This document shows positions 1 to 6,995 of a DNA stretch of 9,165 nucleotides, piece by piece. Origin of the DNA: an uncultured Bacteroidota bacterium. Lineage in GTDB: Bacteria; Bacteroidota; Bacteroidia; Bacteroidales; SZUA-534. The position numbers and the translations under genes were made by a program. The notes under the pieces were generated by a model. It was not told the origin of the DNA and did not search any database. It saw only the letters and a list, made by a program, of their open reading frames with translations. The stretch is from contig CALCFP010000089.1 in the NCBI GenBank assembly GCA_937900725.1, positions 1 to 9,165 on the forward strand, read 5' to 3'. Position 1 is the stretch's first letter. Every line of letters begins with the position of its first letter.

Positions 1-1
1 C

Positions 2-3000
2 TACAAACTGGTGGCGCAATTTACCGAAAACAATTCTGGTTTTGTGGCTTTCGGCACGCCAATACAATACATGGTTGACCCCGTATTATCCATTGACGAA
101 GTGCTGAGCAACGCAACCGAACTGACTGGAGCAATGCACACGGCTCAGTTCAAATACGGCAAGGATGCGCATCTTGTCGAGGTTTTCGGCCACCCATATT
201 GGGGCAAAGCCTATAAGGTGTCGTTGGCAAAGGGCGAAACGTTGATAGAGCACTATGACGATTATCATAATTACCTATTATACAATAAGGATGCCGATGG
301 CAAATTCCATATGATTATTCCTGGATCCGATAGCAAGTTCATTTATTCTGCCCCAGCCGACACTGTGCTATATTTTGTATTGATAGTTCCACCAACCGGC
401 GCCAATGTATATGAATTCATGGCAGGTTATGTCTGCAAGCCTGTTGAATCGTTGCTCGATGGTGCAGTTGAAGTTGCTCAGTTGCCTTATACTAAAAGTG
501 GCGTGTTTACCCCCTCAGGCAAAAACACTCAGTTGTATTATTGGCCAGATGATGAGTTTGGCGTAAACTGTGGCGTATATAAACTGAACATTGCCAAGGG
601 AGAATATGTAAATTACGTGTTCGAATGTGAAAATGGCAGATATTTAATATTCAGCAAGGTGGATGGCGAATGTGTAATAGTGGATGAATTCTATGACGGA
701 ACAAGACTTGGCGGATATGGTCAGGACACCACCTTCTATGTGGCTAATTTTGTTAGTGATCAAGTATCTCCATATAAAGTCACTATAAATAATGATACGG
801 CTGTCACGCTTACCGAGTTGTTCGATGCCGCAACTGAGATTGGCAGTGTTCCGTTCTACGCCGAAGGCAATTCAGCCCAAAACTCTACGCTTACTAACAT
901 TGAGGAATATTGGGACGAAGATCGCTTCACCTACGCCAATGCCTACAAGGTGAAACTAAAGGCTGGCGAAATGGTGCATATCGATTACTCGTCAACCGAG
1001 AATGCCCTTATGCTTCTCTACAGCAAGAACAGTTCTGGCTCGTATGACCTTATCGATTACAAAAATGATGGCAACAGCGGTTCGTTCTATGGCGAAGGCG
1101 AGTTCTACGACTATTCGGCAGAAGCCGACATGGATCTCTACATCTACGTTGCGCCTAACTACGAAAAGACACAAACCGATTGGGTATTCAATGTGGTGAA
1201 GGACATGAAAGACATCAAGACACCAGCCATGACACTATTCCAGTTGTTCGATGCCGCAACCGAGATAGGCGACATTCCGTTTTATGAGCAAGGCAATTCA
1301 GCCGACAATTCGACACTTGTCAACATTAGGAGGAAGGAGTTTAAATGGAATTGGTTTACCTACGCCAATGCCTACAAGTTGTCGCTGTCGGCTGGCGATA
1401 AGGTGTATATTGAATACTCATCAAAAGTTGACGCATATATGCTTCTTTACAGTAAGAATGACATAGGCTCGTATGAATTTATTGATGATATAAACAAAAA
1501 CAACAGTTACAACCATAATTACGATTCGTTCTACGGCGATGGAGAGTGCTACGAATACATAGCCCAAACCAATATGGAACTATACATTTACGTTGCACCT
1601 GATCAACAAAAAATCAAAACCGATTGGGCATTCAATGTAGTGGTAGATAAGAAAGATATCAAGACACCAGACGTACCAACACTATTCCAGTTGTTCGATG
1701 CCGCAACCGAGATAGGCAGCCTTCCTTTCTATGCCGAAGGCAATTCCGTCGATAGTTCAACACTTGTCAACATCAAGGAGTATAAAGGAAGTGATTACTT
1801 CACCTACGCCAATGCCTACAAACTGTCGCTAAAGGCTGGCGAAAAAGTGCATATCGACTACTCGTCAACCGAGAATGCCCTTATGCTTCTCTACAGCAAG
1901 AACAGTTCCGGCTCCTATGAATTAATCTATGAAAAAGATTCATATTTTGGAAACATTGGTTCGTTCTACAGCGATGGAGAGACTTATGACTACCCGGCCT
2001 CTACCGATATTGAACTATACATATACGTTGCACCTTATAAGCAAAAAGTCCAAATTGATTGGACTTTCAATGTGGTGAAGGACCAGAACGACATCAAGGA
2101 ACCAGTCATGACACTATTCCAGTTGTTCGATGCCGCAACCGAGATAGGCATGCTTCCGTTTTATGAGCAAGGTAATTCAGCCGACAATTCGACACTTGTC
2201 AACATTAGGGAATACCGTAATGAAAGTTACAAATTTCTTACTTACGCCAATGCCTACAAGTTGAAGCTAAAGGCTGGCGAAAGCGTGCGCATCGACTACT
2301 CGTCAGGCGATGATGCCCTTATGCTTCTTTACAGCAAGAATGCTGAGGGTTCGTATGAATTAATAAGGGATTTGTATGATGGCAGTAATTACAATTCCTA
2401 CTACAACAAAGGGGAATACTGCTATTACACGGCCCCAGCCGATATGGATCTCTACATCTATGTTGCGCCTTATTTCCAAGAGGTCCAGACTTGTTGGACT
2501 TTCAATGTGGTGAAGGACCTGAATGACATCAGGACACCAGTCGTAACGCTTACCGAGTTGTTCGATGCTGCAACTGAGATAGGCAGTTTCCCGTTCTATG
2601 AGCAAGGCAATTCAGCCGCCAACTCTACGTTCACCAACATTAGGCAATTCCGTGTTGATTATTGGGGCGATGACGGCGATTACTTCACCTACGCCAATGC
2701 CTACAAGTTGTCGCTAAAGGCTGGCGAAAAAGGGCGCATCGTCTATTCGTCAACCGAGGATGCACGTATAATTCTCTACAGCAAGGACGGTTTTGGCAAG
2801 TATGAATGTATCACTTCAATAGATAAATATACTTCTGACAATTCGTTCTATGGCTGTGGCGAGTTCTACGACTATTCGGCTGAATCCGACACAACCATAT
2901 ACATCTACGTTGCGCCTTACTTCGAATGTGTACAAACCGACTGGATATTCAATGTGGTGAAGTACGATATAAAAGTTCCAAGTGTCAACAACTTGACTCT

Positions 3001-4669
3001 TGCCGATTTGCTCGACAATGCAACCAAGGTGGACATGAATGCTTTACAAGCCGACGGATATGCAATGTATGCCGGCAAGGCAACCGAACTGTACAACACG
3101 TTAGATTACGTTCCTTATGGTAGTAACATGCTAACTACCGCTGTGGCTTACAAGTTTGAAGTGCCAGTCGGTATCAACATCGAATTTGACGGTAATGGCT
3201 TTGATTACTATTACTTCCGTAAGACAGCCAACGGATACGAATATTGTGGCAACACGGATTTAGAATACCTGATGCGTAATAGCGCAGGCGATACTCTTTA
3301 TGTTGCGTCGTTGAATAGTAGCTGTTCAGTATATTATTATCAACATATATTCTCTGTTTATGAAAATGTCACAGAGTTCAAATATCCTGATTTCATATTC
3401 GAGCATGAACCGACCAAGGAAGATGTGATGTTGGCATTGTTCGAGAACAATCCATACTTTGTCAATTGTTTCGGCGACACTGTAACTGTCGATATAAATG
3501 AATTTGCTGTAAACAATTGCAATATCGATATGAAAGCCCATAAGGTGACATATAATGTCACTTATGAAAATGGCGGTACAAACCCAATCCTTGATGGCTA
3601 TAATTTCAATGTCTTAAAGATAACGGCAAGGTTTGGTTCCCTATACACGCTAGCAGTCTCTGCTACAGATAATGGCAAGGTAAACAGCGAAGTTTCAGGT
3701 ACTTACCTAAGCGGACAAAAAGTAGTAGTCAATGCCGTTCCAGATGAGCATTACCACTTTGTAAAATGGAGCAACGGTTCTGTAAAGACAACCGACACAA
3801 TTACAATTGTTTCTGACGTTACCTTGATAGCCGAGTTTGCGCCACATCAGTATGGCGAATGGGATACAACTTTGGTGGCAATATGCACCGTGGCAGGCTT
3901 GCGTACACACACTTGCGCTTGTTGCGAAGTGGAAACTGACACAATTCCTGCTCTTGGCCATAAGGTTGTTACCGACTCAGCCGTAGCCGCTACCTGCACC
4001 GTAGCAGGCTTGACAGAAGGCTCACATTGCTCGGTATGCCACGAAATTATCAAGGCACAGCAGGCAATCGCAGCCCTTGGCCACAAGGTTGTTGCTGACT
4101 CGGCCGTAGCCGCAACCTATACATCAACCGGCCTGACAGAGGGCTCTCACTGCTCGGTATGCGATAGCATATTTGTAGCGCAACAGGTGATACCAATGTT
4201 GGCAAACAAGGTTACAAATGTTGAAGTTACGACATTGCCAGTCAAGACAGCCTACAAGCAGGGCGAGAACCTTGATGTGGCAGGGGGTGTGGTAACCGTA
4301 TCCTACAGCGACGAGTCAGCACAGACATTCGACATTATAGCCGAAATGGTTAGCGGATTCGACAGCCAGAAACTCGGTGCCCAGCAGTTGATTGTAACAG
4401 TCAGTGGCGTAAGCCAGACTGCAACCTTCGAGGTTACAGTGGAGAAGGCCGACGCCATAGACGAGAAACTGTCAGCCGAAGTAGTCATCTACGCCCACCA
4501 CAACACGATAGTGGTCGAGAACGCCGAATCCGACATCTACGTTTACGATGCCACAGGCCGTTGCATCGCGCGTAGAGAGGTTGCGTGCAGCGTCTTAATT
4601 GCAATGCCACGTGAAGGTATCTACATTGTCCGCACAGGCGACAAGACGCAACGCGTGTTTGTGAAATGA
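2..4669 (+). CDS. Large repeat-built secreted surface protein with T9SS C-terminal sorting tail (5' partial)
   Basis: The reading frame is open to the left edge (codons from base 2 read Y-K-L-V). The first in-frame start, GTG at 11, has no ribosome site and no signal peptide after it. A T9SS substrate needs a Sec signal, so the true start lies outside the window. Residues below count from that GTG (1552 in all): divergent repeat units at about 28-144 and 145-266; five strong repeats at 267-996; a degenerate unit at 997-1130; an unassigned stretch at 1131-1210; an InlB-like repeat at about 1212-1279; three cysteine mini-repeats at 1281-1397; an Ig-like (group 3-type) domain at about 1402-1480; a T9SS type A tail at 1483-1552. 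The units, with AYKLSLKAGE, an LLYSK strand and LYIYVAP, resemble the PPC-type beta-sandwich; this is inference from pattern only. No catalytic motif is visible. Likely role: export through the outer membrane and display or release as an adhesive or binding protein. Ligand unknown. Confidence 0.9.
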   Translation, partial: YKLVAQFTENNSGFVAFGTPIQYMVDPVLSIDEVLSNATELTGAMHTAQFKYGKDAHLVEVFGHPYWGKAYKVSLAKGETLIEHYDDYHNYLLYNKDADGKFHMIIPGSDSKFIYSAPADTVLYFVLIVPPTGANVYEFMAGYVCKPVESLLDGAVEVAQLPYTKSGVFTPSGKNTQLYYWPDDEFGVNCGVYKLNIAKGEYVNYVFECENGRYLIFSKVDGECVIVDEFYDGTRLGGYGQDTTFYVANFVSDQVSPYKVTINNDTAVTLTELFDAATEIGSVPFYAEGNSAQNSTLTNIEEYWDEDRFTYANAYKVKLKAGEMVHIDYSSTENALMLLYSKNSSGSYDLIDYKNDGNSGSFYGEGEFYDYSAEADMDLYIYVAPNYEKTQTDWVFNVVKDMKDIKTPAMTLFQLFDAATEIGDIPFYEQGNSADNSTLVNIRRKEFKWNWFTYANAYKLSLSAGDKVYIEYSSKVDAYMLLYSKNDIGSYEFIDDINKNNSYNHNYDSFYGDGECYEYIAQTNMELYIYVAPDQQKIKTDWAFNVVVDKKDIKTPDVPTLFQLFDAATEIGSLPFYAEGNSVDSSTLVNIKEYKGSDYFTYANAYKLSLKAGEKVHIDYSSTENALMLLYSKNSSGSYELIYEKDSYFGNIGSFYSDGETYDYPASTDIELYIYVAPYKQKVQIDWTFNVVKDQNDIKEPVMTLFQLFDAATEIGMLPFYEQGNSADNSTLVNIREYRNESYKFLTYANAYKLKLKAGESVRIDYSSGDDALMLLYSKNAEGSYELIRDLYDGSNYNSYYNKGEYCYYTAPADMDLYIYVAPYFQEVQTCWTFNVVKDLNDIRTPVVTLTELFDAATEIGSFPFYEQGNSAANSTFTNIRQFRVDYWGDDGDYFTYANAYKLSLKAGEKGRIVYSSTEDARIILYSKDGFGKYECITSIDKYTSDNSFYGCGEFYDYSAESDTTIYIYVAPYFECVQTDWIFNVVKYDIKVPSVNNLTLADLLDNATKVDMNALQADGYAMYAGKATELYNTLDYVPYGSNMLTTAVAYKFEVPVGINIEFDGNGFDYYYFRKTANGYEYCGNTDLEYLMRNSAGDTLYVASLNSSCSVYYYQHIFSVYENVTEFKYPDFIFEHEPTKEDVMLALFENNPYFVNCFGDTVTVDINEFAVNNCNIDMKAHKVTYNVTYENGGTNPILDGYNFNVLKITARFGSLYTLAVSATDNGKVNSEVSGTYLSGQKVVVNAVPDEHYHFVKWSNGSVKTTDTITIVSDVTLIAEFAPHQYGEWDTTLVAICTVAGLRTHTCACCEVETDTIPALGHKVVTDSAVAATCTVAGLTEGSHCSVCHEIIKAQQAIAALGHKVVADSAVAATYTSTGLTEGSHCSVCDSIFVAQQVIPMLANKVTNVEVTTLPVKTAYKQGENLDVAGGVVTVSYSDESAQTFDIIAEMVSGFDSQKLGAQQLIVTVSGVSQTATFEVTVEKADAIDEKLSAEVVIYAHHNTIVVENAESDIYVYDATGRCIARREVACSVLIAMPREGIYIVRTGDKTQRVFVK
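809..2998 (+). repeat. Five tandem in-frame repeats (about 142-150 codons each)
   Basis: Units begin at the L of the LTELFDAATEIG / LFQLFDAATEIG motif: 809, 1235, 1682, 2114 and 2549. Lengths are 426, 447, 432, 435 and 450 bp, all multiples of three. Each carries in order LFDAATEIG, PFY-(A/E)-(E/Q)-GNS, (F/L)TYANAYK, KAGE or AGDK, YSKN/YSKD, and YIYVAP followed by FNVV. A 50-bp stretch is identical between unit 1 (986-1035) and unit 3 (1859-1908). More divergent relatives precede the array (starting near 92 and 443) and follow it (2999-3400). Length differences fall mainly in the loop after the YSK strand. Confidence 0.93.
3641..3847 (+). other. InlB-like beta repeat within the surface protein
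   Basis: The encoded segment runs from LYTLAVSATDNGKV through GQKVVVNAVPDEHYHFVKWSNG to VTLIAEFAPH. This order (a start strand with NGKV, a GTY turn, AxPxxxYxFxxWSxG, then a closing xxxAxF strand) is the hallmark of the divergent InlB B-repeat family found in Bacteroidota and Firmicutes surface proteins. It probably acts as a spacer or binding module. The about 80 codons before it (3401-3640) match nothing I recognise. Confidence 0.75.
3851..4201 (+). repeat. Three cysteine-containing mini-repeats (about 41 codons)
   Basis: Copies start near 3851, 3971 and 4094. Copy 2 (3971-4093, 41 codons) has the pattern ATCTVAGLTEGSHCSVC then ALGHKVV. Copy 1 is diverged, with CACC in place of the CSVC pair. 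Copy 3 keeps CSVC but has lost the first cysteine (ATYT) and ends in MLANKV instead of ALGHKV. Such TCT-x-xGLTEGSHCSVC-xx-ALGH repeats recur in gut-bacterial surface proteins. The cysteines could form disulfides or bind metal; neither can be decided here. Confidence 0.8.
4214..4450 (+). other. Bacterial Ig-like domain (group 3-type) in the surface protein
   Basis: The segment begins VTNVEVTTLPVKTAYKQGE, followed by a GGVVTVSYSD strand, then GFDSQKLGAQQLIVTVSG and a closing FEVTV strand. This order (P-x-K-x-x-Y-x-x-G-E, then G-x-V-x-V-x-Y-x-D, then G-F-D, then L-G-x-Q-x-x-x-V) is typical of group 3 bacterial Ig-like folds. It sits just before the sorting tail, where such stalk domains are common. 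Confidence 0.72.
4457..4666 (+). other. T9SS type A C-terminal sorting domain
   Basis: The last 70 codons show the usual elements: an IVVENAES strand, IYVYDATGRCIAR, a middle hydrophobic strand, then GIYIVRTGDKTQRVFVK at the extreme C-terminus. In T9SS cargo this beta-domain is recognised at the outer membrane and is usually removed by the sortase. It implies an N-terminal Sec signal upstream of the window and a T9SS elsewhere in the genome. Confidence 0.88.
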
Positions 4670-4724
4670 TTTGTTTCGCACAGATGACACAGATTTGATT
4701 ATGTCGAAAATCGATGAAATGTTG

Positions 4725-4747
4725 GGACGCGTCGCCCGCGTCCGATA
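4725..4747. repeat. GC-rich palindromic repeat, copy 1
   Basis: GGACGCG (4725-4731) pairs perfectly with CGCGTCC (4737-4743) around a 5-nt loop, followed by GATA. The 23-bp sequence is repeated with 19 of 23 matches at 4876-4898. It could form a REP-like hairpin in either transcript. Confidence 0.7.
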
Positions 4748-4755
4748 ATAGACAC

Positions 4756-4788
4756 AAAAGGGTTGCGACGAAAGCCGCAACCCTTTTT
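4756..4788. terminator. Rho-independent terminator, probably bidirectional
   Basis: GGGTTGCG (4760-4767) and CGCAACCC (4776-4783) form a perfect 8-bp stem with an 8-nt loop, followed by five T (4784-4788). Four A at 4756-4759 mirror the T run, so the structure also reads as a terminator on the - strand. It lies 86 nt past the surface-protein stop. It is the only clear terminator shape available to the kinase gene, though 225 nt past that stop. Confidence 0.8.
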
Positions 4789-4872
4789 ATTTGTCATTTG
4801 TCCAACGTCCAACGTCTAATGTCTTTTGCCTTATCCCTTATGCCTTCTACCTTCAATTTCACATTTGTAATT
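4789..4872. repeat. Degenerate heptanucleotide array (12 units)
   Basis: The sequence divides into consecutive 7-bp units: atttgtc twice, caacgtc twice, then taatgtc, ttttgcc, ttatccc, ttatgcc and further decayed units. Comparing each base with the one 7 bp later across 11 unit pairs gives 54 matches in 77 by hand count, far above the roughly 25-30% expected. The array starts inside the terminator's T-rich end and stops just before the second GC palindrome. Confidence 0.75.
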
Positions 4873-4875
4873 TGC

Positions 4876-4898
4876 GGACGTATTGCCCGGGTCCGATA
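4876..4898. repeat. GC-rich palindromic repeat, copy 2 (diverged)
   Basis: It aligns without gaps to 4725-4747 (19/23). The stem is weakened: CGGAC (4875-4879) pairs with GTCCG (4891-4895) around an 11-nt loop. An alternative outer pairing is TGCGGA (4873-4878) with TCCGCA (4899-4904). Its GTCCGATA end is identical to that of copy 1. Confidence 0.65.
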
Positions 4899-5012
4899 TC
4901 CGCATTTCAGAAATATGTTTTTTTTGCGCATAGTTTTTCCCGCCAGAGAACAGATTTATGTAGCAATTTTATGCCAGTGCTTATTTTCTACTTTCTTCGG
5001 TAAGGAGCAACA

Positions 5013-6224
5013 CTATTTTCCCAACTCCAATTCAACAAATATGGTCAATCCACCGCCAGAAGTTTCGTAAGCGTCAACCGAGCCACCATATTGCAGAGCT
5101 ATGTTCTTGACAATTGCCAACCCGAGTCCGGTGCCGCCGAGCCTGCGGGAGCGACCTTTGTCAATACGGTAGAAACGCTCAAAAATGTGAGGAAGATGTT
5201 CGTACGGAATGCCTACGCCGTTGTCGATGAAGTAAAACTGGCATTTGTCTTTTGTAAGTTCTGCCTGCACTTCAAAATAAGTGGCTTCGGTGGCGTACGT
5301 AACGGTGTTGTTGAAAATGTTGAGAAAGAGCGAATAAATGAGCGACGGGTCGCCATGCATGGGAATGTTGCTTGGAATGTTCATCTTGAGACGTATGTTC
5401 CGTTCGCGGAACTGTGCCGCTGTCTCTTCCTCAACCTGTCGTAGGATGAGCGCCGCGTCAACCGATGTGCTTGGCCGTTCCATATGCACCTCATCAAGTC
5501 GCGACAGTGTTCCCATGTCGGCCAGCAGACGGCTCATCCGCTGACTCTGCCTGTAGCATCGTTCCACAAACTCGTTGCGCTTGTCGTCAGGCAGTGACGG
5601 GTTGTTGAAAAGTGTTTCCAGATACCCTTCAATGGTGGCTGCAGGTGTTTTCAATTCGTGAGCGGCATTCTCGGTAAGCTGACGTTTAATGCGCTGTTTC
5701 TCCTGTTCGCTGTGGTTTAGCTTATAGCGGAAAAACAACATGATGCCAATAATGGTGAAGATGCCGACAGTGTAATAGAAGAAAGTGTAGGCGCGTTCAA
5801 GCGACGAGGGGAGTTCTGCCGAGTACATCACAGACGAACGTATTATTGTGTCGCCAAAACGTGTGGCCGAGTAAAAGTATTTTTCGTTAGTTGTCTCTGA
5901 TGTTCGTTTAATGTCATACCCGCTACCATTTTGCATTGCACTTTTAACCTCCTCGCGATACAGATGATTGCCCATCTTCTCCACATCGTCTTCTTTCGTG
6001 TCTGAAAGGACGTTGCCAAGAGTGTCGATAATTGTCACACGAATCGAGCTGTCGCCAGAGCCTTCTGTGTAAAAACGGTAGTTGTTCAGTTGCAGTTGCG
6101 AGTGCAGAATGTCGATGCGGAATGCATGCCCATGCTGATACTCATAGAAGCCGAGGTAAAGAGTGAGCACGACTGCAAGACTTGTGGCAATCAGGAAAAA
6201 ATTATTTTCGAATCCTTTTTTCAT
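5013..6224 (-). CDS. Two-component sensor histidine kinase, PhoR-like
   Basis: This 403-residue inner-membrane kinase should phosphorylate the regulator encoded just before it. Two hydrophobic spans (about 8-26 and 147-166) flank a roughly 120-residue extracytoplasmic sensor region that matches no domain I can name. There is no obvious HAMP or PAS domain, so the second span runs almost directly into the dimerisation helices. The phosphoacceptor is His189 in NAAHELKTP. The ATPase domain shows an N-box (N302-IFNN), G1 box DNGVGIP (334-340), F-box IFERFYRID (347-355) and G2 box GGTGLGLAIV (363-372), so it looks fully active. The ATG shares its A with the regulator stop (TAATG), which suggests translational coupling. 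Next to two phosphate transporters and PHO-box-like arrays, a phosphate-starvation sensor is the best guess, but the signal is not shown by the sequence. Confidence 0.93.
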   Translation of the reverse strand: MKKGFENNFFLIATSLAVVLTLYLGFYEYQHGHAFRIDILHSQLQLNNYRFYTEGSGDSSIRVTIIDTLGNVLSDTKEDDVEKMGNHLYREEVKSAMQNGSGYDIKRTSETTNEKYFYSATRFGDTIIRSSVMYSAELPSSLERAYTFFYYTVGIFTIIGIMLFFRYKLNHSEQEKQRIKRQLTENAAHELKTPAATIEGYLETLFNNPSLPDDKRNEFVERCYRQSQRMSRLLADMGTLSRLDEVHMERPSTSVDAALILRQVEEETAAQFRERNIRLKMNIPSNIPMHGDPSLIYSLFLNIFNNTVTYATEATYFEVQAELTKDKCQFYFIDNGVGIPYEHLPHIFERFYRIDKGRSRRLGGTGLGLAIVKNIALQYGGSVDAYETSGGGLTIFVELELGK

Positions 6225-6895
6225 TATTCACCAAACATATATCCGTAGCCGAATTTAGTACGTAGCAATTCCCCGTAGCGGCCTATTTTTTTCCGGATAC
6301 GGGTAACGTTGACATCTACCGTGCGATCCAACACAACGGTGTCGCCGGGCCATACAGTCTGCAGAATGCTCTCACGTGACAACACCTGCCCGTGCTTTGA
6401 AATCAGCAATGCCAGAAGTTCGAATTCAAGTTTTGTGAACGTAACGTTATCGCCATCGACCGTACATTCCTTGCGGTCGGTATTCATCACAATTCCCTCG
6501 TAGCTGATTATGTGTTCCTGCGTGCATTCGGCCGATGTACGGCGAAGCACGGCTTTAACGCGTGCCTTTACTTCGCTTATACGGAACGGCTTGCAGATGT
6601 AGTCGTCGCTGCCGAGCGCAAATCCTTGGAGCATATCGTCTTCCATGGTTTTTGCGGTGCAAAAGACAATAGGAATGTTTGCCGTGCGCTTGTCCGATTT
6701 CAGCTCGGAGGCCCATTCAAATCCCGACTTTGGAGTCATCATCACGTCAAGCAATATGAGGTCGGGCAAAGGCTCTGACAGTGCTATGGGAGCTTCGGCC
6801 GTCTGCACATTGTATCCTTCCATTTCGAGATTGAAGCGAAGTATCTCGCAAATGTCAGGTTCATCATCTACTATCAGTATTTTCTTGTTTTCCAT
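6224..6895 (-). CDS. OmpR/PhoB-family response regulator
   Basis: A 223-residue DNA-binding regulator of normal family length. The receiver domain (1-118) has the acidic pair D10/D11, phosphorylation site D50 (in LILLDVMM), T80 and K102 (in KPF), all the residues expected for phosphotransfer. The C-terminal winged helix (about 125-222) contains the LEFELL start, RESILQTVW and DRTVDVNVTRIRKKIG recognition region, and a GYGYMF wing. It ends by overlapping the kinase start by 1 nt. OmpR/PhoB-type proteins bind direct repeats with about 11-bp spacing as head-to-tail dimers. The 11-bp arrays at 8704-8822 are therefore plausible targets. PhoB-like by context; the exact regulon is inference. The ATG at 6893-6895 is favoured because the receiver domain begins immediately. 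Confidence 0.94.
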   Translation of the reverse strand: MENKKILIVDDEPDICEILRFNLEMEGYNVQTAEAPIALSEPLPDLILLDVMMTPKSGFEWASELKSDKRTANIPIVFCTAKTMEDDMLQGFALGSDDYICKPFRISEVKARVKAVLRRTSAECTQEHIISYEGIVMNTDRKECTVDGDNVTFTKLEFELLALLISKHGQVLSRESILQTVWPGDTVVLDRTVDVNVTRIRKKIGRYGELLRTKFGYGYMFGE

Positions 6896-6902
6896 TTCAG
6901 AT

Positions 6903-6922
6903 ACATAAATACATATTTATGT
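6903..6922. promoter_or_regulatory. AT-rich dyad just upstream of the response-regulator start
   Basis: ACATAAAT (6903-6910) and ATTTATGT (6915-6922) are perfect inverted repeats around a 4-nt loop, ending 7 nt before the regulator ATG. As RNA it is a weak hairpin close to the start codon. As DNA it could be an operator. Function unknown. Confidence 0.5.
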
Positions 6923-6924
6923 CG

Positions 6925-6964
6925 AAAAAAAAAAACTCGCGAAATGCATGTAGGCAAGTTTCGC
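6925..6964 (-). terminator. Terminator or attenuator after the Na+/phosphate cotransporter gene
   Basis: On the - strand GCGAAA (6964-6959) pairs with TTTCGC (6944-6939). An inner TGC/GCA pairing is possible with a small bulge. After GAG comes an uninterrupted run of 11 T (6935-6925). The stem is short, so partial read-through into the regulator gene is plausible. That would give more transporter than regulator transcript. Confidence 0.55.
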
Positions 6965-6995
6965 AAAATTGTGACAGATTGTGAATCTGGCGAAC

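Larger units (their letters stand above)
4670..5012. other. Convergent intergenic region rich in short repeats; no gene seen
   Basis: This 343-bp gap lies between the 3' ends of the surface-protein gene and the sensor-kinase gene. It holds a GC palindrome (4725-4747) with a diverged second copy (4876-4898), a bidirectional terminator hairpin (4756-4788) and a 7-bp-period array (4789-4872). I see nothing defined in 4905-5012 apart from a run of eight T (4918-4925). Open frames crossing the region have no family resemblance and overlap the kinase gene or the repeats. Confidence 0.8.
6896..6995 (-). promoter_or_regulatory. Leader between cotransporter and regulator genes, with stacked hairpins
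   Basis: This 100-bp gap holds, in transcription order, a perfect 6-bp dyad CAGATT/AATCTG (6975-6989), a terminator-like hairpin with an 11-base U run (6925-6964), and an AT-rich 8-bp dyad (6903-6922). CTGTCAC (6971-6977, - strand) followed 11 bp later by TTGCGAA (6960-6966) resembles a weak two-half-site version of the arrays at 8704-8822. It could support autoregulation, but the match is poor. No good -7 element was found. Confidence 0.45.

Noticed and set aside
11..13. GTG at 11 as the true start of the surface-protein gene
   Set aside because: The frame is open to the left edge, there is no ribosome site or signal peptide, and a T9SS substrate needs a Sec signal. The gene is 5' truncated by the window.
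809..2998. Regularly spaced repeats as a CRISPR array
   Set aside because: The units are over 400 bp, in frame and coding; there are no short direct repeats with unique spacers.
3847..4086. - strand open frame with many Cys and Val opposite the cysteine mini-repeats
   Set aside because: The repeated look comes from the mini-repeats on the + strand; it is a shadow frame.
4918..4925. Run of eight T as a terminator for a + strand transcript
   Set aside because: No adequate hairpin lies immediately before it; the palindrome copy at 4876-4898 is too far away and its stem is weak.
4714..5070. + strand open frame of 118 codons in the convergent gap
   Set aside because: It runs through the terminator, the heptamer array and the palindrome and into the kinase gene. 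Its protein shows no family pattern.
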